A DNA stretch of 64,000 nt. Source: an uncultured Bacteroidia bacterium (GTDB lineage: Bacteria > Bacteroidota > Bacteroidia > Bacteroidales > UBA932). Every line of letters begins with the position of its first letter. Position 1 is the stretch's first letter. Position numbers and translations under genes: made by a program. This document shows, piece by piece, positions 16,678-26,462 of the stretch. Under the pieces are notes generated by a model, which did not search any database, was not told where the DNA came from, and saw only the letters and a program-made list of their open reading frames with translations. The stretch lies in NCBI GenBank assembly GCA_902761655.1, contig CACWLD010000005.1, forward strand, positions 1 to 64,000, written 5' to 3'.

Positions 16678-18039
16678 TTATTCAGCGGCGTTAACTATCG
16701 CGTTGTATTTGTCGTACTTGGCCTGGTAGTCACCAGCCTCCTCACGGAAGCGGAAGCAAGCGTTCTTAAGATACTCAGCGATGCTGACCTTAAGCTCGTC
16801 GTCCTTGGTGATTGCGAAAGCCTTCTCGAAAGGTTCGATGCAGGACTTGAGGTAAAGCTCAAACTCCTCTACGAGAGCAGCGTACTTGGTGTCGTCAAGC
16901 TCTTCCTGAGCCTTCTCCTGAGTCTCAACTGCAAGGTCGTAGAACATCATACCCTCTCCAATGTAACCGAACTCATAGTTGGGGTTAACCTCGGCGCTCT
17001 TCTCGTAGCTCTTTACGGCTGCGTCAATGTTTCCGAGCTCCTTGTTGATGTTACCCTCTACGTAGTAAAGTGAAGCATTGTTAGGATCCTTAGCCTTGGC
17101 TGCGGAGATAAGCTCGAACAGCCTGTTAGGATCTGCCTGCTCTGCCAGGTAGTAGTTGATAAGGCTTACGAGGATACCCTGGCTCTCAGGGAACTTCTGG
17201 AAAGCGTCCTCGAGGGTCTTCTTCATAAGGTCCATATCACCAAGCTTACCATAGGTCTCGCCAAGCTTAGCATAAACCTCACCGTCCTTGAAGTAATCCA
17301 TTGAGAGGCACTTCTCAAGTAAAGTCTTTGCACGGCTGTAGTTCTCTGCCTCGTATGCGGTGTAACCTGCGCTGTAGAACATATCGCCATCCGGCTTGTT
17401 GTAAGGAGCCCAGGTAGAAACCTCACCTGCCCTCTCGAAGCTAACGCTGGCGTCAGCCATCTTGCCAAGGGTGTAGTAGCTGAAGGCCTCGTCATTGAAC
17501 TTGTCAATGATCTTGCCCATAGCGGCGGTGAGATCCTTGCTCTTGGAACCCTTAGGATCCAGTAAAGCTGCTTTCTTGTAAGCCTCGGCGGCTTTCCACA
17601 AAGCATCAGGAACTGCCGGACGTACTACTTCCATAGCAACAAGGTTTCCGATCTCGTTTGTATAGTAGTTGTAAGCGCCGTAGGCTGACTTGGTCAGGCT
17701 CTGGCCGTTTACAGTTACCTGCTCCTGAGAAGTAGGCCTTGCATTCCTGAGGATGAGGGTAAGGTCCTGAGCAGAAGCTCCGAGCCATCCGTCACCTGCA
17801 GAAGCGTTATATGCTGCCATATAAGCCTCTCCAAGTTTTGTCCAAGTAGCAAGCTTTGTAGCCTTCTTGGCATCGGCTGCATCTTTTTCAGCTGCCTCTA
17901 CAGCAGCGGTGAAACGAGCTGCGCCACCTGCAGGGCCTCCGCCCGGGGCTCCGCCCCTGGGGGCACCACCACCTCTAGGCTGAGCATAGCCAACCATCAC
18001 GGAGGCGATCATTGCTAAAGTGATAAGAATTCTTTTCAT
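16678..18039 (-). CDS. Secreted TPR-repeat protein
   Basis: A 453-residue protein with signal peptide ending at Ala-Gln (residues 1-20), then a Gly/Arg/Pro-rich linker (PRGGGAPRGGAPGGG), then tetratricopeptide-like helices through residues 60-400 (for example AKTLLEKCLSMDYFKDGEVY and ASLYYVEGNINKELGNIDAA). TPRs bind proteins; no enzyme motif is visible. It follows gyrA after 19 nt and is probably in its transcript, though its codon choice looks more biased, like dnaK and aldolase, suggesting abundant expression. Periplasmic or outer-membrane-associated; partner unknown. Confidence 0.85.
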   Translation of the reverse strand: MKRILITLAMIASVMVGYAQPRGGGAPRGGAPGGGPAGGAARFTAAVEAAEKDAADAKKATKLATWTKLGEAYMAAYNASAGDGWLGASAQDLTLILRNARPTSQEQVTVNGQSLTKSAYGAYNYYTNEIGNLVAMEVVRPAVPDALWKAAEAYKKAALLDPKGSKSKDLTAAMGKIIDKFNDEAFSYYTLGKMADASVSFERAGEVSTWAPYNKPDGDMFYSAGYTAYEAENYSRAKTLLEKCLSMDYFKDGEVYAKLGETYGKLGDMDLMKKTLEDAFQKFPESQGILVSLINYYLAEQADPNRLFELISAAKAKDPNNASLYYVEGNINKELGNIDAAVKSYEKSAEVNPNYEFGYIGEGMMFYDLAVETQEKAQEELDDTKYAALVEEFELYLKSCIEPFEKAFAITKDDELKVSIAEYLKNACFRFREEAGDYQAKYDKYNAIVNAAE

Positions 18040-18058
18040 AATGCTAAAAATGTTGTGA

Positions 18059-20590
18059 TTAATTACTACTTTCTATGTCATTAATTTCAGCGGCTGGGGT
18101 TTCTTCCTGCTCGGAAGCCGCTACGGCTGACACTGCAGCTATGCTGTCCCCTTCCCTGATGTTTATCAATTTCACTCCCTGCGCGGCCCTTCCTGTTTCC
18201 CGTATGTCCTTGACACTCATCCTGATAGTGAGTCCGGACTGGGTTATTATCATAAGGTCGTTAGCCGGCGTCACGTTCTTTATGGCAACAACCTTGCCAG
18301 TTTTATCAGTGACGTTCATTGTGGTCACTCCCTTGCCCGCCCTGTTGGTGAGCCTGTAGTCCTCAGGATTGGACCTCTTGCCAAATCCGTTCTGGCTTAC
18401 GACAAGCACCGTATGCTGGGAGGCATCCTCTGCCGCGGGGTCGTAGGTGATTACGCCAATCACCTCGTCTCCCTCGTCAATGTTGATGCCCTTGACGCCG
18501 GAAGCGCTGCGGCCCAGTTCGCGAAGTCCGCTCTCTTCGAAGCGGACGCAGCGGCCCTCGCGCGAGGCGATCATTATCTGCTCGGAGCCGTTGGTGAGTA
18601 CCGCGTCAAGCAGGGCATCGCCCTCCTTGATGGTGAGGGCTATGATGCCCTTGCCGCGGCTGCGCTTGTTGGAATATGCCTCCAGCGAAGTCTTCTTGAT
18701 GATTCCGTTCCTGGAAACCAGGGTTACGAAGTGGCTTGAGGTATATTCAGGGTCCTCTATGGACTTGGCGTTCAGGTATGTCTTGATGCTGTCATCGGCA
18801 TCAATGGTAAGCAGGTTCTGCACTGCGCGGCCCTTGGAAGAGCGGGTGCCTTCCGGCAGCTCGTAAACCTTGAGGCGGTAGCAGAGTCCCTTCTGGGTGA
18901 AGAAGAGCATTGTGGAGTGCATATTGGCCACGTAGATATGCTCTATGAAGTCCTCATCCCGGGTGGCGCCGCCCTTGACGCCAACGCCTCCCCTGTTCTG
19001 GGTGCGGAACTCCGTGAGAGGGGTGCGCTTGATGTAGCCCAGGTGGGAGATGGTAATGACAACGTCGTCATCGGCATAGAAGTCCTCAGGGTTGAATTCC
19101 TCAGCGCTCATCGTTATCTCAGTGCGCCTTGGATCGCCGTACTTGGCCTTCATCTCCTGGGATTCCGCCTTGATGATGTTCATCTGCTCAGTCTCGCTGG
19201 CAAGGATCTCCTGGCAGCGGGCGATGAATTTCTCAAGATCGTCATATTCTGCCTGGAGGCGTTCCTTCTCCAGTCCTGTGAGCTGGCGGAGCCTCATCTC
19301 AATGATGGCCGCCGCCTGGATCTCAGTGAAGCCGAAGGTTGACATAAGTTCCGCCTTGGCCTCGTCAACGCTCTTGGACCTCTTTATTATTGCTACTATC
19401 TCGTCAATTACGTCAATTGCCTTGAGAAGTCCTTCAAGGATGTGGGCCCTCTTCTGGGCTTTCTCAAGCTCGAAGCGTGTGCGGCGCACTACAACCTCGT
19501 GGCGGAAATCCACAAAGCAGGCCAGCATATCCTTGAGCGACAGCGTGCGGGGACGGCCCTTTACCAGCGCCACATTGTTGATGGCGAAACTGGACTGCAG
19601 GCCTGTGTACTTGAACAAGGTGTTGAGCACGACGCTTGCGTTGGCATCTTTCTTAACGAAGAATTCCACGCGGACGTCTCCCTTTGCGGAGAGGTCCCTG
19701 ATGTCCGATATGCCCTCAAGCTTCTTGTCCTCCACCATTTCTCCGATGCGCTTGATCATATCACTCTTGTTCACCATATAAGGGATTTCAGTGACTACTA
19801 TGACCTCGCGTCCGTTGTCAAGCTCCTCGATTTCCGTCTTTGCGCGGACCACTACCCTGCCACGGCCGGTCTCGTAAGCGTCTATGATGCCCTGACGGCC
19901 CTGGATGATGCCTCCGGTAGGGAAATCAGGTCCCTTGATGTACTGCATCAGCTCCTCAGTGGAGATATCGGGATTGTCAATGTATGCGCAAATGGCGTCG
20001 CAGCACTCCCCAAGGTTGTGGGGAGCCATATTGGTGGCCATACCCACCGCGATTCCGGACGATCCGTTGAGCAGCAGCAGGGGGACCTTGGTTGGGAGGA
20101 CGGTTGGCTCTTCAAGACGGTCGTCATAGTTGAGCTGCATATCCACGGTATCCTTGTCAAGGTCCGCGAGGACATCTTCCGTTATTCTTTCAAGCTTGGC
20201 CTCAGTGTAACGCATTGCGGCAACGGGGTCGCCGTCCATACTTCCGAAGTTACCCTGGCCGAATATGAGGGGATATCTCTGGTTCCACCACTGTGCAAGA
20301 CGGGCCATTGCATCATATACGCTGGAATCTCCGTGAGGATGGTATTTTCCGAGCACGTCACCCACTACTCCGGCGGACTTGCGGGTGGCTCCCTGATATC
20401 TCAGACCCATCCCGTCCATACCGAACAGAACCCTTCTCTGCACCGGCTTGAGGCCGTCCCTAGCGTCAGGAAGCGCCCTTGAGACGATTACCGACATTGA
20501 GTAGTCGATATACGCCGTGCGCATCTCGTGATCTATCTCTACAGGTTCTATATAGCCGTGATTATGTTCTATGATGTTTTCTTCTGCCAT
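18059..20590 (-). CDS. gyrA: DNA gyrase subunit A
   Basis: Type IIA topoisomerase subunit of 843 residues, which cuts and rejoins DNA. The catalytic Tyr128 lies in AMRYTE. The quinolone region GDSSVYD retains Ser89 and Asp93, equivalent to E. coli Ser83 and Asp87, so no target-site resistance is visible. The C-terminal beta-pinwheel blades are seen as [22 protein letters not shown] and GRAAQGVK. The first blade has QNRGGVG where the canonical GyrA box is QRRGGKG. GyrA is favoured over ParC by length and blade content. A promoter-like TAAATTTG lies 18 nt upstream. Confidence 0.95.
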   Translation of the reverse strand: MAEENIIEHNHGYIEPVEIDHEMRTAYIDYSMSVIVSRALPDARDGLKPVQRRVLFGMDGMGLRYQGATRKSAGVVGDVLGKYHPHGDSSVYDAMARLAQWWNQRYPLIFGQGNFGSMDGDPVAAMRYTEAKLERITEDVLADLDKDTVDMQLNYDDRLEEPTVLPTKVPLLLLNGSSGIAVGMATNMAPHNLGECCDAICAYIDNPDISTEELMQYIKGPDFPTGGIIQGRQGIIDAYETGRGRVVVRAKTEIEELDNGREVIVVTEIPYMVNKSDMIKRIGEMVEDKKLEGISDIRDLSAKGDVRVEFFVKKDANASVVLNTLFKYTGLQSSFAINNVALVKGRPRTLSLKDMLACFVDFRHEVVVRRTRFELEKAQKRAHILEGLLKAIDVIDEIVAIIKRSKSVDEAKAELMSTFGFTEIQAAAIIEMRLRQLTGLEKERLQAEYDDLEKFIARCQEILASETEQMNIIKAESQEMKAKYGDPRRTEITMSAEEFNPEDFYADDDVVITISHLGYIKRTPLTEFRTQNRGGVGVKGGATRDEDFIEHIYVANMHSTMLFFTQKGLCYRLKVYELPEGTRSSKGRAVQNLLTIDADDSIKTYLNAKSIEDPEYTSSHFVTLVSRNGIIKKTSLEAYSNKRSRGKGIIALTIKEGDALLDAVLTNGSEQIMIASREGRCVRFEESGLRELGRSASGVKGINIDEGDEVIGVITYDPAAEDASQHTVLVVSQNGFGKRSNPEDYRLTNRAGKGVTTMNVTDKTGKVVAIKNVTPANDLMIITQSGLTIRMSVKDIRETGRAAQGVKLINIREGDSIAAVSAVAASEQEETPAAEINDIESSN

Positions 20591-20608
20591 ATCTTATATA
20601 TAAACACG

Positions 20609-20616
20609 CAAATTTA
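20609..20616 (-). promoter_or_regulatory. -7 element of gyrA
   Basis: TAAATTTG on the minus strand, 18 nt before the gyrA ATG at 20590. Confidence 0.6.
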
Positions 20617-20651
20617 ACAAAAAATTTCGACATTTCTGAGATTATTTTTCC

Positions 20652-20659
20652 TATTTTTG
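20652..20659 (+). promoter_or_regulatory. -7 element of the Clp-N gene
   Basis: TATTTTTG ends 6 nt before the ATG at 20666. It overlaps an in-frame TTG (20657), which is therefore rejected as the start. Confidence 0.55.
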
Positions 20660-20665
20660 TTTGCG

Positions 20666-21187
20666 ATGGAAATGCACGTATCAGACGAACTGAACCGCAT
20701 ATTGAACTACGCCAGGGAAGAGGCTATGCGCACCGGTGCCTATGAGATAGGCACTGACCATCTTATGCTTGGCCTGCTGCGCGCGGGGGACAATTCTGCC
20801 TGCAGCGCGCTCACCGCCTTGGGCATAGACCTGGCGGATTTCAAACTGTTCGTGGAATCGCAGATCTTCAAGCGCCAAAGCGTCCCCTATTCAGAAGAGA
20901 CCAAGCTCATATTCTCCCGGGAAGCCCGCAACACCCTGAATATGAGTCTCCTGGAGGCGTCCTCTTTTGGCGATTTCCAGGCCAGGGCACAGCATTTGCT
21001 GCTTGCCATAAGCCGCAGCACCGGAACCGTATGCAAGACTTATCTGGACATTGAAGGGATTGACCGCGAAGCAATTGCTGCATACCTGCGGGACAACGCC
21101 CCCGTCCAGAAGAAGCCGGAAAGCGCTCCGGTGCCGCCAAAGCGCATAATACACATTGTCATAGGGAAACCTAAAATTTACAGTTAG
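20666..21187 (+). CDS. Stand-alone Clp N-domain protein
   Basis: A 173-residue protein made of a Clp amino-terminal (double Clp-repeat) domain: repeat one around residues 8-55 (ILNYAREEAMRTGAYEIGTDHLMLGLL), repeat two around 75-125 (RNTLNMSLLEASSFG, then AQHLLLAI). It lacks the AAA+ modules of ClpA/ClpC/ClpB and ends in a Pro/Lys-rich tail. Such domains bind substrates or adaptors, so it may be an adaptor for a Clp chaperone. It is followed after 1 nt by an exported hydrolase gene, which suggests one transcript. Confidence 0.85.
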   Translation: MEMHVSDELNRILNYAREEAMRTGAYEIGTDHLMLGLLRAGDNSACSALTALGIDLADFKLFVESQIFKRQSVPYSEETKLIFSREARNTLNMSLLEASSFGDFQARAQHLLLAISRSTGTVCKTYLDIEGIDREAIAAYLRDNAPVQKKPESAPVPPKRIIHIVIGKPKIYS

Positions 21188-21188
21188 A

Positions 21189-22151
21189 ATGGAATTCACA
21201 AAGAGAATCATTGCAGCCGCATTCGCTTTGACGGCGTTTTGCTCCGTATCATACGCCCAGGACCAGGAAAAGGCCATTGAGCCGTCCGGAAGCATAATGT
21301 ACGCCCAAAGGGACACCTGCAACCTGTTTATGGATGTCTACAACCCGGCACCCGGCAGCGTCACCTCCATAGAAGGCGTTTCCAAGCCAACCATCATTTT
21401 TGTATTCGGAGGCGGTTTCATAGGTGGCGAAAGGGACAACAAGGCATACCTCCCCTGGTTCAAAATGCTGTCCGACAACGGCTACAGGGTATTCTCCATA
21501 GATTACCGCCTTGGGCTCAAGGGCGCCAAGAATGTTGGCGTCACCAATTCAAAGGTCCTTGCCGACGCCATTCATCTTGCAATGGAGGACCTGTACAGTG
21601 CCGTCAACTTCATCCTTGACAATGCCGACGAACTGGGCGTACAGCGTGACAACATTGTGATAAGCGGATCGTCCGCAGGCGCCATCACCGCCCTTCAGGC
21701 GGACTGGGAGCTTTGCAACAGGACCTCCTACGCACAGGTGCTTCCCGCCGACTTCCGTTTTGCCGGCGTAATGTCATTCAGCGGGGCCATCTTCTCTGAC
21801 GAAGGCCTCCCCAAGTATAAGACGGAGCCCGCCCCTACCCTGCTTCTTCACGGCACTGACGACAAACTTGTCCCATACAACCGCATCAAGTTCCTCAACC
21901 TGGCATTCGCGGGCACAAACACATTGGCAAAGGAGTTCCTGGCACAGGGCTACAGTGTAAACGTGCTCAGGTTCAAGGGCCACGGCCACGAGATTGCCAA
22001 CAATATGATAATCAGCTTCCCGGACGAGATCCAGTTCCTGGAGACCAACGTGATGAAGAAACAGAAAAGGATCGTGGATTCTATGATCGACGATCCTTCA
22101 ATTCCGGTTCCTTCCTGGGCAAAGGCAACCGCGGCTGACCTTTACAAATAG
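21189..22151 (+). CDS. Secreted alpha/beta hydrolase (esterase-like)
   Basis: A 320-residue alpha/beta hydrolase with a signal peptide ending near Ala23 (SYAQD). The oxyanion-hole motif FGGGFIGG (73-80) and nucleophile elbow GSSAG (160-164, Ser162) resemble the carboxylesterase/BD-FAE group; HGTDDKLVPY and FKGHGHEI supply likely catalytic Asp and His. It probably removes acyl groups from a carbohydrate or lipid outside the cytoplasm, but the substrate is not predictable. It starts 1 nt after the Clp-N gene and abuts the convergent nucleoside phosphorylase gene (stop codons touch). Confidence 0.88.
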   Translation: MEFTKRIIAAAFALTAFCSVSYAQDQEKAIEPSGSIMYAQRDTCNLFMDVYNPAPGSVTSIEGVSKPTIIFVFGGGFIGGERDNKAYLPWFKMLSDNGYRVFSIDYRLGLKGAKNVGVTNSKVLADAIHLAMEDLYSAVNFILDNADELGVQRDNIVISGSSAGAITALQADWELCNRTSYAQVLPADFRFAGVMSFSGAIFSDEGLPKYKTEPAPTLLLHGTDDKLVPYNRIKFLNLAFAGTNTLAKEFLAQGYSVNVLRFKGHGHEIANNMIISFPDEIQFLETNVMKKQKRIVDSMIDDPSIPVPSWAKATAADLYK

Positions 22152-23021
22152 TTATCCCAGGAGTTTGTCCAGGGCCAGTTTTATCAATCCCCCTATATAA
22201 GGCTGGTAATCAGTGTTGCTGCTCTTGAGATAGCGGTTGGCTATGGCGCAGCACACCGTTCCCGCATTGTGTCCCAACTGCTTGGCAAGGCCCGCCAGGG
22301 CGGAACCCTCCATCTCAAAATTGGTTATGCGGTACTCTCCGTAGCGGAAGGACTCAAAGTCTTCCAGCATATTGGGCATAGCAAGGGGCAGACGCACCAC
22401 CCTGCCCTGAGGGCCATAAAATCCGCTTGCGGATATGGTGACTCCCGGAACGGTGCAGTCCGCGAACTTTTCTATCATATAGTCCGAAGCCTTGATGAAA
22501 TAAGGTGCCGGCAGATGCTTGTCCCAATGTACGTGCTTGCAGAAAGCCTTTTCCATATCCAGGTTGCTGACATTGTCCCTGTTAGCATACCAGTTCAGGA
22601 GGCCATCGCAGCCCACGGAATAGATTGAGAAGATATAGGAGCCCAGCGGGATATCGCCGTGGATGGCGCCGCAGGTGCCAATGCGCAGCACGTTGAGTGT
22701 GCGGTGCTCCGGCTTGACCTCCCTGGTTGTGAAATCCACGTTGGCCAGGGCGTCCAGCTCAGTCATTACAATGTCTATGTTGTCAGTGCCTATTCCGGTA
22801 GACAGGACGGTAATCCTTTTTGAGTTGTACCATCCGGTAATGGAAACGAATTCCCTGGAAGCGTTCCGGCACTCAATGTCCTGGAGATATACTGCGGCCA
22901 TATCAACCCTGGCAGGGTCTCCTACCACTATAACGTTGTCAGCCAGCTGCTCCGGCTTCATATGGAGGTGGAACGCGGATCCGTCCGGGTGAATTATAAG
23001 TTCAGATTCAGGTATTCTCAT
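22152..23021 (-). CDS. Nucleoside phosphorylase (uridine phosphorylase type)
   Basis: A 289-residue nucleoside phosphorylase I family protein. Phosphate-binding VVGDPARV (about 31-38), the central LRIGTCGAIHGDIPLG and the NFEMEGSAL substrate motif near 240 fit uridine or purine-nucleoside phosphorylases; overall form suggests the uridine type. It would split nucleosides with phosphate for salvage. The ATG at 23021 is chosen because 13 extra upstream residues do not resemble the family. The gene stands alone with a -7 element at 23049-23056. Confidence 0.88.
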   Translation of the reverse strand: MRIPESELIIHPDGSAFHLHMKPEQLADNVIVVGDPARVDMAAVYLQDIECRNASREFVSITGWYNSKRITVLSTGIGTDNIDIVMTELDALANVDFTTREVKPEHRTLNVLRIGTCGAIHGDIPLGSYIFSIYSVGCDGLLNWYANRDNVSNLDMEKAFCKHVHWDKHLPAPYFIKASDYMIEKFADCTVPGVTISASGFYGPQGRVVRLPLAMPNMLEDFESFRYGEYRITNFEMEGSALAGLAKQLGHNAGTVCCAIANRYLKSSNTDYQPYIGGLIKLALDKLLG

Positions 23022-23048
23022 AACGGTGTGTCTTAATTGTGTGGATAA

Positions 23049-23056
23049 CAAAAATA
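23049..23056 (-). promoter_or_regulatory. -7 element of the nucleoside phosphorylase gene
   Basis: TATTTTTG on the minus strand, 27 nt before the ATG at 23021. Confidence 0.45.
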
Positions 23057-23106
23057 GCATTTTAAGCGTATTTTTCCTATTTTTACGGCGCTTAAATGAC
23101 TACATT

Positions 23107-23541
23107 ATGTGGCAGAGAATCCAAACCCTATATCTTGCCCTGGCCTGCGGCATAGTAGCGGCCCTTTTCTTCATCCCCCTGGCAGTTGCCATCGGCACCG
23201 GAGGTGCTACCGAGAACATCTACTTCACGGACAACGTGTTTTTCCTTTGCCTGATGATCTCCATTGCACTGGCCAACTTCCTGGCCCTGGTCCTTTTCAA
23301 GCACCGCGGACTTCAGATACGCGTGGCGGTGATAGCCTGCCTGCTTCTCCTCGGATTCCAGATCTGGCTCGGCTTCAAGTACTTCAATGCGCCTGACGGA
23401 GTAGTATTCAAGTTCACGGCAATCCTTCCCCTGATAGCCTCAGCCCTTGACGCCCTTGCAATCAGGGGCATAATGGCCGACGAGCTGCTCGTAGAAAGCT
23501 ACGGCCGCCTCCGCACCAAGAAGAAAAACCGTAAAAAATAG
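23107..23541 (+). CDS. DUF4293 family membrane protein
   Basis: A 144-residue protein with four hydrophobic segments, opening MWQRIQTLYLALACGIVAAL, which matches the Bacteroidota-specific DUF4293 family. It ends in a strongly basic cytoplasmic tail (RTKKKNRKK). Function unknown. The ATG at 23107 is chosen over a start 27 codons upstream because the family begins with this MxQRIQ segment. Single gene, divergent from the phosphorylase and convergent with the LytTR gene. Confidence 0.85.
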   Translation: MWQRIQTLYLALACGIVAALFFIPLAVAIGTGGATENIYFTDNVFFLCLMISIALANFLALVLFKHRGLQIRVAVIACLLLLGFQIWLGFKYFNAPDGVVFKFTAILPLIASALDALAIRGIMADELLVESYGRLRTKKKNRKK

Positions 23542-23553
23542 ATTAACCGTATG

Positions 23554-24357
23554 CTACCGTGAATTGAAGCGGGAGAGGACGCCGGACTCGTAGGTCTTTG
23601 TCACGGGGATGGGGTCCAGTCCCTCTATGTCCAGGCGGAGTTCATAGGAATCCTTAAGGCGATAGAGCATTGAGACGTGGGCCATATTGACAATGTACTG
23701 CCTGTGGCAGCGCACAAGGTCGCTGTCCGCAAAGCTGTCTTCCACGGTCTTGAGCTTGCAGCGGAGCATATACTGCTTCATTATGCCGTCGTTGTCACGG
23801 TACCATACCTTGATGTAATTATCATCGGACTCTATGAAATACAGGTTTGCGGCCGTTACGGAGAGTTTCATTACCCCGTTGTTGTCAAAGAGGGTTATCT
23901 TCTGGCTGTTCTGGGCCGTATAGGTCTCGTCAGTGACCACGTTGCCATAGTTCATAAGCCTTATCACGTTGTCCTTCTCCTGAAGGGAAAAATACAGCGC
24001 TGCTATTATATGCGGCGGCGCCAGGGCGAATACCGCCTTGGCCAGGGTATCGCCCAACAGTGGAAGATAGTCCTGCCTGTCCTGAAGGAATACATACAGA
24101 AGACTTACCAGTACAGCCTCTATGACGCACCAGATTATGTACTTGAGATACGTGGGGGCGTTCCTTTTGCTGATCTTATACAGTATCAGCCTGCTTAGGA
24201 CAATGATGAGCGAGGCAAGGAGAAAAAACGTGTTTCCGGAAAAGGGAGCCGACAGCAGCAGGAAGACCGCGGCGAACAACAGGGTGAAGACCACTATCGC
24301 CGTCATCTGATACTTTCCCAGGAGGTAACCGGGGACCTTGCCGCTCAGTGAAAACAT
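23554..24357 (-). CDS. LytTR-type regulator with membrane N-terminus
   Basis: A 267-residue protein. About four membrane segments occupy residues 17-130, and the last 100 residues form a LytTR DNA-binding domain (LYFIESDDNYIKVWY, then LVRCHRQYIVNMAHV). There is no receiver domain, so it is a membrane-bound one-component regulator rather than a response regulator. The ATG at 24357 is only 3 nt from a TATATTTG element, so either the mRNA is leaderless or translation starts at Met18 (24306), just before the first membrane segment. Divergent from fabF. Confidence 0.85.
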   Translation of the reverse strand: MFSLSGKVPGYLLGKYQMTAIVVFTLLFAAVFLLLSAPFSGNTFFLLASLIIVLSRLILYKISKRNAPTYLKYIIWCVIEAVLVSLLYVFLQDRQDYLPLLGDTLAKAVFALAPPHIIAALYFSLQEKDNVIRLMNYGNVVTDETYTAQNSQKITLFDNNGVMKLSVTAANLYFIESDDNYIKVWYRDNDGIMKQYMLRCKLKTVEDSFADSDLVRCHRQYIVNMAHVSMLYRLKDSYELRLDIEGLDPIPVTKTYESGVLSRFNSR

Positions 24358-24360
24358 ATG

Positions 24361-24368
24361 CAAATATA
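24361..24368 (-). promoter_or_regulatory. -7 element of the LytTR gene
   Basis: TATATTTG on the minus strand, 3 nt before the ATG at 24357. It lies 11 nt from the fabF -7 element on the other strand, so the two promoters overlap. Confidence 0.55.
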
Positions 24369-24379
24369 TTAATTTTTAC

Positions 24380-24387
24380 TAACTTTG
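24380..24387 (+). promoter_or_regulatory. -7 element of fabF
   Basis: TAACTTTG, 25 nt before the fabF ATG at 24413, giving a leader of about 20 nt. Confidence 0.6.
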
Positions 24388-24412
24388 CGTTTTAGACTAT
24401 AACCATACCCTT

Positions 24413-25672
24413 ATGAACAAAAGAGTAGTAGTTACCGGACTCGGGGCCATCACCCCTGTCGGAAATGACGTTAAAACATTTTGGCAGAATCTCCTTGACG
24501 GAGTCTGCGGCATAGATTATATAAATGAGTTTCCAACAGACCAGCTTGAGGTAAAGATTGGAGGCAAGATCAGGGATTTCAATCCCGAGGATTACGGAAT
24601 GGACAAGCCGTTCTGCCGCAAGCAGGACAAGTTCACCATCTACGCGATGGCGGCAGCCTGGCAGGCGATGCAGGACTCTGGCCTCAGCGCCCAGGAAGGC
24701 GAAGGCCAGAACATAGATCCTTTCCGCCTTGGCGTTTACATCAGTTCCGGAATCGGTGGATTTGAAACCATCTACCGTGAAACCCAGAAGATGTTCGAGG
24801 ACCCTTCAGGACGCTGGGTATCCCCCAACTTCATCCCTACAATGATCTCCAACATTGCCGGAGGCCAGGTTGCTATCAAGTTCAACGCCAAGGGATCCTG
24901 CATTGACATCCTCACCGCCTGCGCATCTTCCACCCACTCCATAGGAGAGGCTTACAGGAACATCAAGCACGGTTATTCCGATGCCATAATTGCTGGAGGT
25001 TCAGACCATTGCACCATTCCTATAGGACTGGCTGCCTTCAACAGCTGCAAGGCCATCACCAAGGAGCCCAACCCCAAGCACGCATCCCTCCCCTTTAATG
25101 CTGACAGGGCAGGATTCGTAATGGGCGACGGCGCCGCCGCCATCATCCTTGAGGAATACGAGCACGCCAAGGCCCGTGGGGCAAAGATCTATGCGGAGAT
25201 CGTCGGCTACGGAAGCACCTGCGACGCTTACCACGCCACAGCACCGCGCCCGGACGGAACAACCCAGGCCAGATGTATCCAGGAGGCCCTGGAAGAGGCT
25301 AAGTTCGACCCTGCAAAAGACTGTGTATACATCAATGCCCACGGCACCGGAACCCGCCTGAACGACGTGTCCGAGACCAAGGCTTACAAGCTTGCGATGG
25401 GAGATTTCGCATACAAGTGCCATATCTCCTCCACCAAGTCAATGCACGGACACTTGTTTGGAGCAACCGGAGCAGCCGAGGCCATTGCCACCGTCCTTGC
25501 AATCCAGAACGGCATTGTTCCTCCTACCATCAACCTGGACAATCCCGATCCCGAGTGCGACCTGGACTACACCCCCAATAAAGCGGTGAAAGCCCAGATT
25601 ACTCTGGGCCTCAGCGATTCGTTTGGCTTTGGCGGCCACGACGGCTGCCTTGCCTTCAGGAAAGCGGAATAA
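24413..25672 (+). CDS. fabF: 3-oxoacyl-ACP synthase II
   Basis: Elongating beta-ketoacyl-ACP synthase of 419 residues in fatty acid synthesis. Nucleophile Cys170 lies in ILTACASSTH; the two catalytic His are in NAHGTGTRLND (about 308) and KSMHGHLFGATGAAE (about 344), and the GFGGHDG loop is near the C-terminus. Normal length. No acpP, fabD or fabG lies next to it in the window, so it is a single gene; the convergent LamG gene begins 6 nt past its stop. Confidence 0.96.
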   Translation: MNKRVVVTGLGAITPVGNDVKTFWQNLLDGVCGIDYINEFPTDQLEVKIGGKIRDFNPEDYGMDKPFCRKQDKFTIYAMAAAWQAMQDSGLSAQEGEGQNIDPFRLGVYISSGIGGFETIYRETQKMFEDPSGRWVSPNFIPTMISNIAGGQVAIKFNAKGSCIDILTACASSTHSIGEAYRNIKHGYSDAIIAGGSDHCTIPIGLAAFNSCKAITKEPNPKHASLPFNADRAGFVMGDGAAAIILEEYEHAKARGAKIYAEIVGYGSTCDAYHATAPRPDGTTQARCIQEALEEAKFDPAKDCVYINAHGTGTRLNDVSETKAYKLAMGDFAYKCHISSTKSMHGHLFGATGAAEAIATVLAIQNGIVPPTINLDNPDPECDLDYTPNKAVKAQITLGLSDSFGFGGHDGCLAFRKAE

Positions 25673-25678
25673 TATCCC

Positions 25679-26443
25679 CTACTCCAAGGAATTGAGTATA
25701 GCCACGTTTGCGGCCAGCCTTTCAACCTGGTCGGAATCGAGGCTGCACTCGTATATCCTGAAGTCAGCTATATAGCTGTGATGCAGGTAGTTGTCCCCCT
25801 TGAAAGCAGGACGGCCAAGCCAGTTGTATGCGGGCTTCTGCTCAAAGTTTGTTTTCATAAGGGGCATCTGCGCGTTCTCGCCCACCTTCTTTCCGTTTAT
25901 GTAAAGGGTTCCGTTGCCGCTCTTCTGGGTGTAAAGGACGTGTATCCAGCGCTCGGTCTCGGACTTTTCGCCCTTCATAATGATGGACTCGTGGTTGTAG
26001 CCGCCAACGCTGGTCTCAACCCTCTGCTCGTTTATGCGGTAGGCAAAATAGCGTCCGGTCTCAGGGCCGCAGGCCTCCTCTGTGGAGAACATCCACACAA
26101 AGTAGCCATAGCCGGGGAAACGGGGGTTGACGTTTGAGCGGTAATAGACAGAAACCGTGAAATCTCCAAGTGTGCCAAGCAGTTCGCCTGCCTTGGGGGT
26201 CATATCCAGGTAAGAGGTTTCAGTGCCAAGCTTGAGAACCTTGAGTGTGCCAAGGTTGTCAATGGTGGCGCCGCCCATAAGTTTGGCGTCGATTCCGGAA
26301 ACGGAAGCGTCCTTGACGGTGTCTCCCTCTACATCCTCGAAGGTGTAGTGCAGCACCAGGTATGAATCTTGGGCGGCGGCGTTGAAAGAGGCGCACAGTA
26401 AAGACAGTACGGCCATTGCAGCCATAGATAACAGCTTCTTCAT
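25679..26443 (-). CDS. Secreted LamG/concanavalin-A-like protein
   Basis: A 254-residue exported protein (signal peptide to about Ala24) made of one jelly-roll domain of the LamG/ConA-like lectin-glucanase type: LVLHYTFEDVEGDTVKDASV near the start, RWIHVLYTQKSGNGTLYINGKK around 165-186, and YIADFRIYECSLDSDQV near the end. Such domains bind sugars and often accompany glycosidases in Bacteroidota. No catalytic motif is seen. It follows prfA by 19 nt on the same strand but is functionally unrelated to it. Confidence 0.85.
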   Translation of the reverse strand: MKKLLSMAAMAVLSLLCASFNAAAQDSYLVLHYTFEDVEGDTVKDASVSGIDAKLMGGATIDNLGTLKVLKLGTETSYLDMTPKAGELLGTLGDFTVSVYYRSNVNPRFPGYGYFVWMFSTEEACGPETGRYFAYRINEQRVETSVGGYNHESIIMKGEKSETERWIHVLYTQKSGNGTLYINGKKVGENAQMPLMKTNFEQKPAYNWLGRPAFKGDNYLHHSYIADFRIYECSLDSDQVERLAANVAILNSLE

Positions 26444-26462
26444 ATATATGCGGGATTAGTGG

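Noticed and set aside
19442..20482. A 346-codon open frame opposite gyrA
   Set aside because: Antisense shadow; no domain and no promoter.
23026..23106. Upstream extension of the DUF4293 gene by 27 codons
   Set aside because: The family begins with MxQRIQ at 23107 and the extra residues overlap the likely divergent promoter region.
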